Origin: Mesotaenium endlicherianum
Lineage: Eukaryota > Streptophyta > Zygnematophyceae > Zygnematales > Mesotaeniaceae
Reading direction: 5' to 3'
NCBI GenBank assembly: GCA_009602735.1
Contig: WELA01002374.1
Coordinates: 47,763 to 111,762, forward strand
DNA: 64,000 bases
Under the pieces are notes generated by a model that was not told the DNA's origin, ran no database searches, and was given only the letters and a program-made list of their open reading frames with translations. Positions within the stretch are counted from its first letter, which is position 1. Every line of letters begins with the position of its first letter. Shown here piece by piece: positions 11,640 through 23,638 of this stretch. Made by a program: the position numbers and the translations under genes.

Positions 11640-14495
11640 TTGCTGTTGTTTTTCATGGTTCCGAGAGTCAAATGCTCGAAGTCAATCTCAATTTAAATTT
11701 AGTGGTTTAATAAGTTGTCGCCAAATAAGTGATGATATTTGACGATTTTTTATCACTGTTGAGATTTTTTAAAATCCAAAAGAAAATGCAATGCGCTCTT
11801 GGACATCCACATACGTTTGTCAAGGGTGGCCAATGAAAGAGGTTAAAATAAAGCCATCTTCAAGCATAAATTGTATCATCCACACACATAAACCAGGTCG
11901 CAAAAGTTCAATTTGGACTATATTTCATGAAACACTTTACTTGCCTTCGTCGTTGTTTGAAGGAACAAACGAGGATAACATCAAATTATTCAAATTGTTA
12001 TTTCCATTGGGAAGTGGTGAGGCCTCTCCATGCCGGAGAACTGAAAACCATACTGGCGGTAGATTAGTACGTTCTAGGACAGACATAGACGTTTTCACTA
12101 TTCTAGGACAATCACACACGTCAAGCACCAATTATGATTTCCACTACGCCGGATGGGCGGTCAACAAACAAAATTGACTTCCAGCAATTGTACATACAAA
12201 GCTGGTTGTCAAAGCTCATTGGCGGCTGTTGAAAACCAGAAACATTGTTGGCGGGTGGAGCCTGTTATTGCAGTTTCAAAAAGCTCTAGCAAGATCCTTA
12301 CTGAGTCATGGCGCGTAGCGAGATCAACATTTAAACAATTAGCATAGGCTGGTGTCAATCTCAACCTAAACAAGTGAATTAGCGTCCCGAAATCAACAGG
12401 AACATCCATTATTCAGGCCAGTAGGACTCAAAACTTAGTAAGATCGACGGGCCTCCACGGAGACCGTTTGTCTAAGTTTTAGGGCTTTATCTTGTGCTGG
12501 CTTGGACATATTGCAATGCCTGAAGGGAATGTGCATCTCACTCTACTGTTGATTTCACACTACACCACAAAAAATCCATATTTACGATGCTACAACCTGT
12601 ATCTCATTTATGTGCACATTTTCTTTGTTATTTTGAGCGATATAAAAGGTAGAAGGTTGGCTGATTTGATGAAGTGCTACAGTAGTTCACATCTATTGTT
12701 TGTATGACCTTTCCCCGTCCTGTCACTTTATCACAAGTCAAATATGTACCGATCTTTGTTTATGTGGGCAAGTCAAAATTGTATGACACCTGGTGTCTAT
12801 CAACATGTTAACATCCCACTCCAACACCCGCGTACTACTCCATTTTCAAGAACTAGATCTTAGCAACCAACACAGGCTGTAATGCGACACAGGGAAAGAG
12901 GTCTGGATGTCAAACTCTTCAAGGCCTTAACTCATGTCACGTATACAACTGTTGGTTGTGACGAATCGCATACTTTCCGCAACAAAGGGAGTTGAACTTT
13001 CTGAAACACTCCCTAATTTGACCACAAATAATAATGCGCACAAAAGAAGAGGCTGCAAGGCTAGTGCGCAGAGAGAAAGCAAATTGCAGAAGAGAAAAGT
13101 AGTTCGCATAATCATTAGTACAAACATTTTGTTCGAATGCAGGACCTTATGGTGCTGCATTAAGTGTACGTAGAATCCACACAATGTCAATATGAAGTAG
13201 TAATGATAGTCCCTATATATACAAAAGAAAAAAACAAAGAGATGCATTTGGGTGATTAAGTACCACACTAATGGGTCCACCAAACCACTAGAAGACCTAA
13301 TTTAGCTGACTATCCATCCTATCCTTTAATGCATTTACTCCAGGTCTAGCTGGCGCTTAGCCGGCAGGCTGGAGCCAATACACGAGCTGCATGCTGCTGG
13401 GCTCCTATACTCCCCCATGCAAAGAAGAGGAACAGACGACTATAGAAGTACTGGTACATGAAGACCTTTCTGCAATAACTTCCAACAGACATAATATTAA
13501 ATACCCGCCGCCACAGCCTCCTCATCCTCCTCTTCCACCTGCAGCTGCTGCTGTTGCTGCTGCTGCCAGTGGACATGTGCATCCTCTAGCAGCTTCTCTC
13601 ACATATTGGCTTCGCTCCCGCCTTGTCACGCATCTCGCATGCATGCAGGCAGGCAGGCATGCCGACTGCATGTTGCACATAGAAATGTGTGATAAACTTA
13701 TGCATCGCTCGCCGCAACTGCCACGCCTACTTCTTGACCGGCTTGCTCGATTCTGCGGCGAATCCCCCCACCCTCGCGTCCCGAGGCTCTGCTCAAACTG
13801 TTGCCTCCCCAGAGCCAGAATAGCTGGGGAGGTGACAAGGGCTGCTTCAGCTGCTACTGCCTAGCTCCACCAGCCGCCAGCTGGCAGGCCGGCCGGCGGC
13901 AAGTGCACGTCACTCGATGGTCCAGTGGGTCCATAACTAGTTTGGAAAATGAGGGGGGGAGGGGAGAGGCAGGGAGGAAGGAGGGTGGAGAGGAGGGGGG
14001 CAGGAGAGAGGTCAGCTGCGACTGATGTGGGACCTGCACCTGTTACTATCTCCTGCGACGCTACACCTGATGAGAGCCGACAGAACCTCCTGCGAATTCT
14101 GTACCCCCCTTCCTTAGAGGAGGGAGATGCTGCGACCAGCCCCAGCCGCCCTCACCCTCTCACCCGGTGCCCAAGCATTCTGAGCCTGAGGATGCTGAGA
14201 GTGGGGCAGCTTGACAACTGGAGAGAACAAACGCGACAAAGACGGGATGAGCGTCGGCTGCCAGCCACCTGGCAGCCCCCCTGCCTTGAAGACGCTCACG
14301 GGGAGTCGCAGCGCACCAGAAGGGGAGTGAGAATGAGAGCGCCACCAACTCTCGTCCGGAGAGGCAGGTAAGAGAGAGCCGGGAGGGGAAGGATTGAGGG
14401 GGGGAGGGGAAGAGGGGGAGGTGCCAGGGGGTGGCAGGGGCGCAGCAGCAGGGGGCAGGGGGGTGGGGGGCGATTTGACGCCGTCCTCTGCACGC
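11640..14495. other. Spacer between fossil RT and nitrate reductase
   Basis: The DNA is AT-rich to about 13.3 kb and then turns sharply GC-rich toward the nitrate reductase 3' end. A 128-codon plus frame at 11791-12177 and a 157-codon plus frame at 13391-13864 (Pro/Ala-rich) show no recognisable family. The part from about 13.9 to 14.49 kb is G-rich and may include the 3' UTR of nitrate reductase on the minus strand. I found no polyadenylation signal I would defend. Confidence 0.4.
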
Positions 14496-17400
14496 CTAGA
14501 AGGTGAGAATGTTCTCGTCGGCGTAGTTGAGCTCCTTGAGGTTGGGCTTGCAGCAGCGCTCGAGCATGGGCGGCGGCCCGCACATGAAGGCGAACGTCTC
14601 GGGGTCACCAGCTGGCAGGTGCTCGCGCATCATCTCCACTGTCAGGTACCCGATGCTGTAGGGCCACTCGATGCCGGGCTCTGACGTGGCGTTGATGGTG
14701 TACCACGTCTTGAAGTTGCTGTGCTTGGCCGCCCACCAGTCGAGCTCGTCCTTGAGGAGCACGTCCAGCTCCGAGCGGTTGGCTGACATCAGCGACACCT
14801 CGGTGGGGTCGTCGAGGTCCTTCAGGATCGCCTTGGCCACCTGGCGGCACAGAGGGACGCGCGCAATAACGCAAGAGAGTGTGAGAAAGCGTGTCTGTGA
14901 ATGCAAGCCGTGAGGCAGACAAGATGACTTTACCAAAAATAAAACAGCAAGCCAAGGACGTAGGGAGAGGTAGGGAGAGGTGGAGAGGTACATAGAGAGG
15001 GGGGGGGGGGGGGGGGGNNNNNNNNNNNNNNNNNNNNNNNNNNNNNNNNNNNNNNNNNNNNNNNNNNNNNNNNNNNNNNNNNNNNNNNNNNNNNNNNNNN
15101 NNNNNNNNNNNNNNNNNNNNNNNNNNNNNNNNNNNNNNNNNNNNNNNNNNNNNNNNNNNNNNNNNNNNNNNNNNNNNNNNNNNNNNNNNNNNNNNNNNNN
15201 NNNNNNNNNNNNNNNNNNNNNNNNNNNNNNNNNNNNNNNNNNNNNNNNNNNNNNNNNNNNNNNNNNNNNNNNNNNNNNNNNNNNNNNNNNNNNNNNNNNN
15301 NNNNNNNNNNNNNNNNNNNNNNNNNNNNNNNNNNNNNNNNNNNNNNNNNNNNNNNNNNNNNNNNNNNNNNNNNNNNNNNNNNNNNNNNNNNNNNNNNNNN
15401 NNNNNNNNNNNNNNNNNNNNNNGGGGGGGGGAAGGGGATAAGGAGACAGGAAGGGAGAGAGAAAGAGAGACAGAGCCTGAAAGAATGAAGCCAAGCCCAC
15501 CCCCAACCAGACCGGGACCTGGACTGCTCCTGCCACTCTTGCCCTCTCTTTCTCTCACCTGGTACATGGGGGTGATGCCGGTGCCGCCCGCCAGCATGGC
15601 GATGCGCTTGGCGAAGCGCGGCTTCCCGTTGACGGTGAAGTGGCCCTTGCCCAGGTAGTGGATGTGGCCCAGAGGGCCCTTGACGTCAATCGTCTCACCG
15701 ATGGCCATGTTCTCCAGGTGGAACGACATGAGGCCGCCATCTGGGAACTGCGGGACCACGTTGGGGTAGTACACCTTGATGACGAGGTCGAAGTGGCCGA
15801 CGTCGTCGTCGGAGCTCGTGGGCGTGTAGGCGCGCATCACAAACTTGCCCTTGATGTTGGCGCTCAGGAACATGTGCTTGCCACATGGCAGGCCCAGGAT
15901 GTGCTCGGGGCTCTGCAGCGCAAACCGGAAGCGGCGCGTGTCGGGCGACAGCTCGTGCTTCTCGATCAGTGTGAACGGAATCCTCTTCTTCGGGTCCAGC
16001 GCCACCGGCCGCGCCACCACCTTGGCCGCCTCTGCCGCCGCCGCCGCGTTTGCAGCCTCCGCCTCCGCCTCCGCCTCCTTCTCCTCCACCTCCGCCATCT
16101 CCGCCAGGCTGGCGAGCGCCGAGGAGGCCCCACGCAGCGACACGTCGGGCGTCTTGCTGTCGAGATGCTCCAGCGTGGTGAGCTCCCCGATCAGGTAGTC
16201 CTCCAGCATCGCCTTGGCCTTGGACGAGTGGATGGCGTCGAACTCCTCGGTGGCGTCCATCCCCGCGTTGATGAGGATGCTGTCAGCGCCGCCCGGATGG
16301 TCCTCCAGGAACTTGGTGCAGTCGTACACCTTGTTGTGGACGACGATCCACGCCGACGACTCGCTGTCGTGCTTGGCCACCTCCGACATCGGGATGACGC
16401 GCTGCGTCGGCGCGAGCCCCGGCTGCGAAAGCGAGCGGCCGAGCGTGCGGCGGAGCTTCTTCGGGTCCACCACCTCTTCCTCCTCGCCCTTCACCATCCA
16501 GCCGCCCGTTTCGTTGCCCGGGCGCGTGGGGTGCTCAAACGTCACGCCGATGCCGCCCGACTTGGGGCGCGTCGGGTGCACCTTCACGCGGAACCAGCAG
16601 TTGTTCATCATGCCCTGCTCCCACACGCCGCACGCACACACACACGTTAGTGATCGGGAGGTACACTTTACACCCGTTGCACATCATGCCCCCTGCCTGC
16701 ATGTACCGGGTGCAGTCCAAGCAAACAAGCGTCATCATGCTCCCACAGACTACTTTGGCTTTGACCAAAAACAAAGAAAAGCAAGACAGAGACAAAAGAT
16801 AGAGCAACAGGCCTCTACAGGAGCACATAATGCCTCTGCTGGGCACCCGATTCAGCAACAGACCTCCAGCACTCTGACCAAGGCCATGCAGCCAAAGGAG
16901 AAGCACCACCATAATGAGAGAAAGAAAAAACAAATAATGCAAAAACAGACTCGCAGACTGGCGATGCGGGGCACTGTCCCAACCGGAGCACTGTCCCAAC
17001 GGGAGCACAGTTTTAACGGAGCACTATTCGAGCAGGAGCACTGTTCCAGCGGTGGGAGACTCACCATGACGTTCCACGTGAGGTTCTGCGGCTGCGTGTT
17101 CATGCCGGAGTCCCACGCGCGCACCACGATCTCTGAAGCGCGCAGGAACAGCAGCAGGTCCATCTGGAGCGTCCACAGGCACCAGCACCAGTACTTGCCG
17201 TACGCCGTGGGGCGCTCGGGGTATGCCACGTCAGCGTTCATCCACGTCTCGCCGCCGTCGATCGACACCTCCACGCGGATGACCTTGCGGCCGCCACCTG
17301 GCAGCGGGGAGAGAGACGGTCCTTTTTGTGAGAGAAAGGTGAGAGTGAAAGGGGCGAGAGGGAGGGCGACTGGCGGCAAGCGGGAATGAAAACAAAGGGG

Positions 17401-19080
17401 CCGTGAGGGAGGGGCGAGCGGTGAGATAGCTGTGACCTGAGTGGAACCAAACAGGATGTGTGCAGCCCACACATATCATGCCCTGTGTGTCCCTCGTGCC
17501 CTTTGTGCCCTTCTCCCGTGAAAACAGGCGTGTCTAAAAGTTCATAGTGTACGCACACATGCTACTGAACAGAGGCTTCGACTTTGACCGTAAATACTTT
17601 AGGCCTTCAATTTGTGTGTTTTGACTTAGCGTCGGCGCAGACTTAGCAGCAGGGCACGCGTGCGACAGCGCATTCGAAGATATGAACCAACGACCATCAA
17701 CGAGGACAAGCATGGAACGTGCAGGGGACCATATGCACGGCATAGCAAGCACGCCTTCCCAGGAATCAGACGCAGGCGCGCACATGACGGGTGCTGCATT
17801 GCGCACGGGTTGAGTACCGAAGGTAGGTGCCTTTCTTAGGTCGACAGCTGGCGAGCGCACCTGAGTAGGCGTAGCCCTTGATGGTGTACTCGTCGGCCTG
17901 GTGCGCCTTAAAGGACACCACCTCGCCGTGCGCAGGCGTGGTGATGGCAGAGTTGATGTTGAGCTCGTTGATGATATAGTCCGGCTTGTACCACCAGCCT
18001 GCCACCAGGTGTCGTGCGGGGAGACAGACACGCACGCACGCACGTCCGCACACGCGTTAGGTCGAGCGGGTCTTTGAGAACGTATGTCGAAAGCAAAGCC
18101 TGCAACAGTATGCACAGAAGCATGCAACGTGGAGTGCACAACAGAGGAAAGTGATGAGAGAAGCAAGCTATGGACAAGTAGTGGGCTTCACGGAATAGTC
18201 AGAGAGAGAGAGAGAGAGATCGCGCCAGATGGCGGGCTAGCAATGCGTCGCTCCCTCCTACGTGACAGACACTGCACTGTACAGCGAAGCTAGCGCAGCC
18301 CCTCAGTCAAATCCCCCCCCATGTACCTTCCCCTCCTCTCCCCTCCCTTCCCCCAGCTGTGGATGCTCCTGCGCTCACGCAGCCCCACTACCCCCCTCCC
18401 CCACTTCCCCACCTCACCTCCAGCAGGGTGAGGATGCATGAAAGCAGGTAAGACAAAAAGGAGCTGAGATCAGATGTTTTCAGAAAGGGCCACGAGGGGA
18501 GAACGCGTCTGATCATCATGGGCAAACGCATACCGACACCACACCACCATCACAACCTCTGCAGCGACTGTCGCCGAGCATGACTGGAAGTCAACCTCAC
18601 TCTGGTCACCCTCTCTCGCTCTCTCTCTCTCTGCCCTCTCCTACCAGACCATGCACATGTCAACAGCGCGAGCACACACACACGAGATACTTGTCTTCTT
18701 TCAATCAGCACCTGCAGACACTGCCAAGCCAGCCCCGCGGCCTCCACTCCCTGCACCCCCCTGCCTCCCTCCGCCTCTGAGTATCCAAGCCCACAAAAGT
18801 GACCCTCGAAGCAAAAAAGCGAAGTGACAACATCACCAAGAAAAGACATCACATTAAAGCACATCCTCGGGCCCCACCCCCCCCGCCAAGCAAGACCGCA
18901 GACCACTGCCCAAGCGCAGCTGCTGCATGAGCTCGCAAGCGCCTCCCCCTTCCAGGCAGGCCTGGTACAGCCGTAGCACCGTCACAACCAGCGCCAGCAC
19001 CAGCATGGGCACCAACCGCAGCAGCAACCGTAGGTGACACTGAAAGCTAGCACCAGCACCAGCACCCACAGCAGCAGCAG

Positions 19081-19116
<36 letters not shown>

Positions 19117-22100
19117 TGGGCAGCGGGCGCGCAGAGCGCGCGGGGCGCGCAGCGGTGCGGGCGGAGGAGGATGAGGATCTCTCACTCACCCTCGGCCTTG
19201 GCCATCTCGGCGTCCACATGGCTGGGCAGCACGCGGTTGTCGTTGAAGTGGTAGTAGTTGTCACTCTCGCTCTCCGTCACGCTGATCTCCTTGAGCCACT
19301 TCACCATGCGCCCCCCAATGAAGCCCGGGATGAGCAGGCGCACGGGGAACCCGTGGTCGGGCTCCAGCGGCGCGCCGTTCTGCTCGTACGCCAGCAGGAT
19401 GTCCTGCGCCGGGTCCATCGCCAGCTCGCGCCGCAGGGACGTGCCGTAGCGCGAGCCGCCGCCACCTGTCGCACGTCAGAGGAAAGGGTGGGCGGCAGAC
19501 AGGGAAGAAGAGGCGTCAGCGGGTAGCCATGGTGAAGGTTGCGATAAATATGCAGGCCTTGGCTGGTTGCCTTTGGTTGCCTCGGAATGCCAAGGCAGGG
19601 CCAAGAGGGGCGATGCCGAGGGGGGGTTTGGGGGGGGGGGGGCTTGGGAGAGGGGGAGAAGGGAGGGAGAGAGGAGGAGCAAGTGTTTTCCTGCCAGAGA
19701 TTGAAAAAGCAGGTAGAAGAAAGAGGGGGGCGGGGTGCCGGCTGGGACAAAGCACCTGGTAGGTGGGCAGCATGGGGACCAGATGGCAGCAGCAGCAGCA
19801 ACCGCAGGCTTGACATTTAAGAAGACACGGCAGCAAGTAAAAAGCACCCCAAACTGGCATATAAAAGAAAAAAGTGCCCCAGGGGGGGGCGGGGGGGGCG
19901 GGGGGTGTTGGTCTTGGGGGGGTCATAAGATTGAATTGATGTCTCAAGTTTGTGCGCAGCTGAGACAGCTGCCGCAAATGGATCTCATCTGACCGTCGAT
20001 TGAATATAGTCAAGGCAGGCGGCAGCTCAAGAGCATCACAGGGTGCCATTCTCTTGAGTATAGATAGGCTAAGGGGGAAGGTAAACTATTTGTTCCCCCA
20101 CCTCAAGAGGTATCAATCTCATTAGGGGAGGGGAAGGGGAAAGCAGAAACCCCCAAAGCATCTCCACGCTCTTGCGACGAGAAGTGTGAGAAAGAAGGGA
20201 CAGACGAGAAGAAGAAAGCCGGGAGAGTTATTTTACCACAGAGAAACGCCGGATTGTTAATGAGGAACAAACCTCAGCAAAGAAAGGGCCCCGCAATGCG
20301 TCACTCAAGAGAAAGTCAGCGCCTCCACACAACCAGACATCAGCAGCAAGACTCTCTGAAAGGATCACTTCATGCAGGGCAGGATGCAGAGAAAAGTGAG
20401 GGGACGAGGGGAGATAACACTCATTGGTAGTTGTAACATTTGCGCAGCATTGGGTACATATGATATCCCCAAGCCGGCACTAGGCACACAGTGCGTCAGA
20501 TTTCAAGCGACAAAACAGAGCCAGGCATTGTTCACATGTGAACCAGATTTAAGTTCATCCATTCCCGTCCCTCCCCCCCCCTTCCTTCTCTGAAGACTCA
20601 CGTCAAAGACACGCCTGGAGCCGGTCAAGACTGCCCCACCCGCCCCTGCAGCGGATGCTGGGGCAAGTAAGGGGACCTTATTTCCCTAATCAGATAGGCG
20701 GAGAGAAGCTGTGGCGATATGTTCGAGTCAAGACAAGTCAACTCCTGGTCAATGACAGTCAGCTACAGAGACTCCAGTGGCACACAAACTCTTGCCCCCC
20801 CTGAAGCTCTTGGGCCCCTGACAACCCCCCACCCCACCCCACCCCACACACTACTGCGCTGTGACAACCCCTACTCTCTTCTCCCAATTCTTACAGCCCA
20901 TGTTTAAATTTCAAATTAGTCAACTTCGGGAGCCTGTACAGTTTCACAATTGTTTCAAGAACAGCGATAAGTCCGAGGAATGAAAGCACTCTATGTCCCA
21001 CCACCAGGTCATTCAAATGCATGCCAACTGGGGCAGTTACGCGTGCCACACAGCCCTCGCCGACTATTGAAATTTGTGCAAAATTCAGAGACGATTCTGA
21101 AGCTGATCCGGCCCCTTGGAAGACAAGGACTGTTGCACGGTAATTAATACAACAATAGCAGATCAACTTCCTCAAAACACGCTTCTCCCAACACCCTCCC
21201 TAGTCCCTCTCCTCCTCCCCTCCCCTTTCTGATCCGTCCCCCCCCCCCTTCCCCCTCCCCCCCATCACCCAAGAGTGTCCACGCCAAAGACTTCAAAGAT
21301 AAGCCCACAGGAAAAGGGAAGGGGGGGGGGGGGTAGCATCAAGGGAGCATTGTGGGCAGCACAAACGTTGTAAGCGATGATCACGCACTGGGATGGCAGC
21401 GACAGCAAATGAGCCTACCATGTGCACCAGGGGGGGAACACAGAGAGGGGAGGGGTTCAACAAAAGATATAGAGGGAGAGACGACAAAATATATAGGGGC
21501 TACTTCAGTAGGGCATGGTGGCAAGCTTGAAGTGCTGTCGCAGAAAGGAAGAGAGGCCGACGAGTGGGCACCTGGCAGGATCTCGGCACCCTCGAAGCAG
21601 ACGTGCAGGGCCCCCTTGGAGCGTGGGAGGATGCCAGCAAGGCGGAGGACGTCGGAGAGGCGGGCCCCGCGCCAGACGGTTGTGGACACGGCAGCAGCTC
21701 CCCAGTTGAACCCGATGCTCTGCTTCACCATGTTCTCCTCCTTTCGACGGTTTCCAGCGCAGACAAGTGTCACTGGCAGTGTGCGGGAGGGGAGGGCCAG
21801 GATGTCCTTCATTGTGAGGACAAGGGGGCGGCGCACGAGCCCCTTGATCTCAACCGTCCAGGTGTCCCAGTCACACTGGGGGACGGCCCCGTGGTTCCGG
21901 ACGTAGTGTAGGGGGACAGGGGTGATGAACCCGTGCTCCATCAGGCGAGTCAGCGGAGCCTCGCAGTTGAAGGGGTGCTTTCCTGTCAGCCGCACAAGCT
22001 CTGGATGCCTCTTGATCCAACGGTCGGGAGTGTTGGCATCCCTGTCGTCAACACCATAGTTCTTCACTCGATCTTTCGGCACCTTGTATACTACTTCTTC

Positions 22101-22373
22101 CTCCGCCTCCTCCTCGTCGTCTTCGTCGATGGCGAGGTCTGCAAGTGGGGCTGTGGTGGCGGCATCTGAGGCTTCATGTGTCCCATTGCTCAGCTTCCCG
22201 TTTGTCTTCTCTGCGGGCAAACCGTCCGCCAATTCCTTCATGGTAAATGGCTCACTTGTGCCGTTCCCGTTCACACCCGACAAGTCAATCTTATTGAGGA
22301 GGTCCTGTGGTACCACGTCTATGCCAGCTCCACCTACGCTGGCAGTCATTGAAGGCATAATAGTGGGGGGCAT
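14496..22373 (-). CDS. NIA: Assimilatory nitrate reductase (NADH type)
   Basis: Exons: 22373-21572, 19465-19190, 17998-17861, 17297-17065, 16614-15559 and 14840-14496. All have GT/AG introns and agreeing phases, giving 949 residues and a TAG stop. The enzyme reduces nitrate to nitrite in the cytosol. Domains in order: an acidic N-terminus (about 83-94); the molybdopterin domain with [24 protein letters not shown] and the Mo-ligand Cys205 in [11 protein letters not shown]; the dimerisation domain ([37 protein letters not shown]); hinge 1 with RSLSQP (543-548); cytochrome b5 with haem ligands His589 (HPGG) and His612; an Ala/Glu-rich linker; the FAD domain with RAYTPTS; and the NADH domain with [11 protein letters not shown] and CGPPPM. 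It is slightly longer than land-plant enzymes (about 900-920) because of the N-terminus and the linker. The first Met of the open frame was taken as the start. Family assignment is certain; NADH rather than NAD(P)H use is an inference. Confidence 0.96.
14841..15558 (-). other. Nitrate reductase intron 5 with assembly gap
   Basis: The GTGAGA donor is at 15558 and the GCCAG acceptor at 14841. The intron contains the 405-base N run at 15018-15422, flanked by long G homopolymers on both sides. The Gln/Val splice is phase 0 and continues the family sequence (MYQ then VAKAILKD), so no coding sequence is lost in the gap. Confidence 0.85.
16969..17053. repeat. 17-bp minisatellite in NR intron 4
   Basis: About five imperfect copies of a 17-bp unit (GAGCACTGTCCCAACGG and variants) start about 12 bases inside intron 4, just after the exon 4 donor (17065). 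Confidence 0.75.
18200..18640. repeat. GA/CT microsatellites in NR intron 2
   Basis: Two short tracts lie in intron 2 of nitrate reductase: a GA repeat at about 18200-18217 (CT on the sense strand) and a CT repeat at about 18610-18632 (GA on the sense strand). The rest of this 1.2-kb intron holds no exon that I see. Confidence 0.7.
19081..19116. repeat. CAGG tetranucleotide repeat in NR intron 2
   Basis: Nine uninterrupted CAGG units lie in intron 2, about 75 bases past the exon 2 donor. On the sense strand the tract reads CCTG. Confidence 0.9.
19466..21571 (-). other. Nitrate reductase intron 1 (2.1 kb)
   Basis: The CCAG|GTGCCC donor is at 21571 and the GACAG acceptor at 19466. The G|GT split codon restores the family [10 protein letters not shown] run. 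The intron holds poly-G and poly-C runs (19620-19640, 19880-19920, 21238-21260, 21318-21333). I see no extra exon or nested gene. Confidence 0.8.
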
Positions 22374-23638
22374 GGCTTTCTACCCAAAAATTAATACTTG
22401 CACACTAGATTGCCTCCTCAGCTGCTTGGAGAGATAAGAGGAAGAAGTCGACCCGCGAGGATGGAGATCAAGTACCTCCACCAAGCTGTAAGAAGTATGA
22501 CTCTGAGTATCAGGTAACAGATGGTAAATGTGAGGCAAGATAGTGCTGAAATGAAAAGAAGATCTGTTGCTGCAGAGGCTTTGAAGCACTATGAAAGATA
22601 TTGCACTAAGGTTGCGCTCGTCACGAATGATGGTGAAGTGATTAAGATGACATGCGTCACTGCAACAGGACTACTGATGCTAAGTTTCGCTTTGTAGGGG
22701 ACGGGAGAACTGACTGATTTGAATGATGGAAAAGGTTATATCTGCATGGAGGGCTGACGATCATCCACAGGCGTTGCTGACTTTCCCAGCTGAGCACATG
22801 TTCCTCACAGCCTGCCAAGAGCAACTGGTTTAACCCGAAAAGGGATCTCATTCAGGGGCCAAATTTTGTGCTCGCGAGGGGACACGAGCGCAGCTCAAAA
22901 CGGGTCCAATTCCGAGCTCAGATCCCCATGAGCCTCCCTCATTGGCTCCTATGTGACCGTAGGAGCCAGTCGGGAGTTGCCACTCTGGCCAAACGCAGAG
23001 TTCAGCTGGTTCCACGCTGTCACATCGTTCAGAAAGGGTGCTGTTTAGTGCTGTCTACCAGCTGCGGCCAGCTGTCGTTATTGCTATGCGTGTGGCGGCA
23101 GAGTCTGATTTGGGCGGGAATTTAGATCCACACCTATCCGTAGTACTTCTGAGTACTTCACTTCAATTCACAGCATCAGACTGCCTTCAATTTGTGGCCT
23201 GTTTGTTTGTGGCTGTTTGTGGCGGTCAGTGGCGGTCGAGAAACTGGGAAAGGACAGCAGTGGAGCTACTCGTGGTCGGAGGGGGCAGAGTCTTTACCAA
23301 TCAGTGTTCTGCAAGAGTCACATGGCTATAACCCAATGTTAGTGGACGTGGATGAGGCCGGGGCGAGGCCTTTTAAGACCTTGGCGGGTCGTCGCGGCTT
23401 TTGCAGGATTGCAATGGCCTTGAGAGTCATGATCCGATGCTTCAGCACGCTCTTTCCTTCGTAGTCTCAACGATGGGTAGGAAAGGGAAACGGGGAGTAG
23501 AAGAACTCGCGAGGGTTCTTCTCGGTCCTACGTCTGGCCCGACGGAACGAGCACTATTTCAAACACCAGAAGGGGGGCTCATATAATCAAATCACAGCCT
23601 CGAATTATTCGGCCTGCAAATACAAACTTTTCTCCCAA
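22374..23638. other. Upstream region of nitrate reductase
   Basis: This gene-free stretch should contain the 5' UTR and promoter of nitrate reductase on the minus strand. Two E-box/TALE-like cores occur near 23047-23068. From about 22860 to 23600 it changes character and carries a TTTTAAGACC stretch and an AT-rich end. That part could be a decayed retroelement terminus joined to the repeat that starts at 23639. No gene is recognised. Confidence 0.35.

Noticed and set aside
15640-16650. 336-codon plus-strand frame (Arg/His/Leu-rich)
   Set aside because: Antisense to nitrate reductase exon 5, with composition typical of a GC-rich reverse frame.
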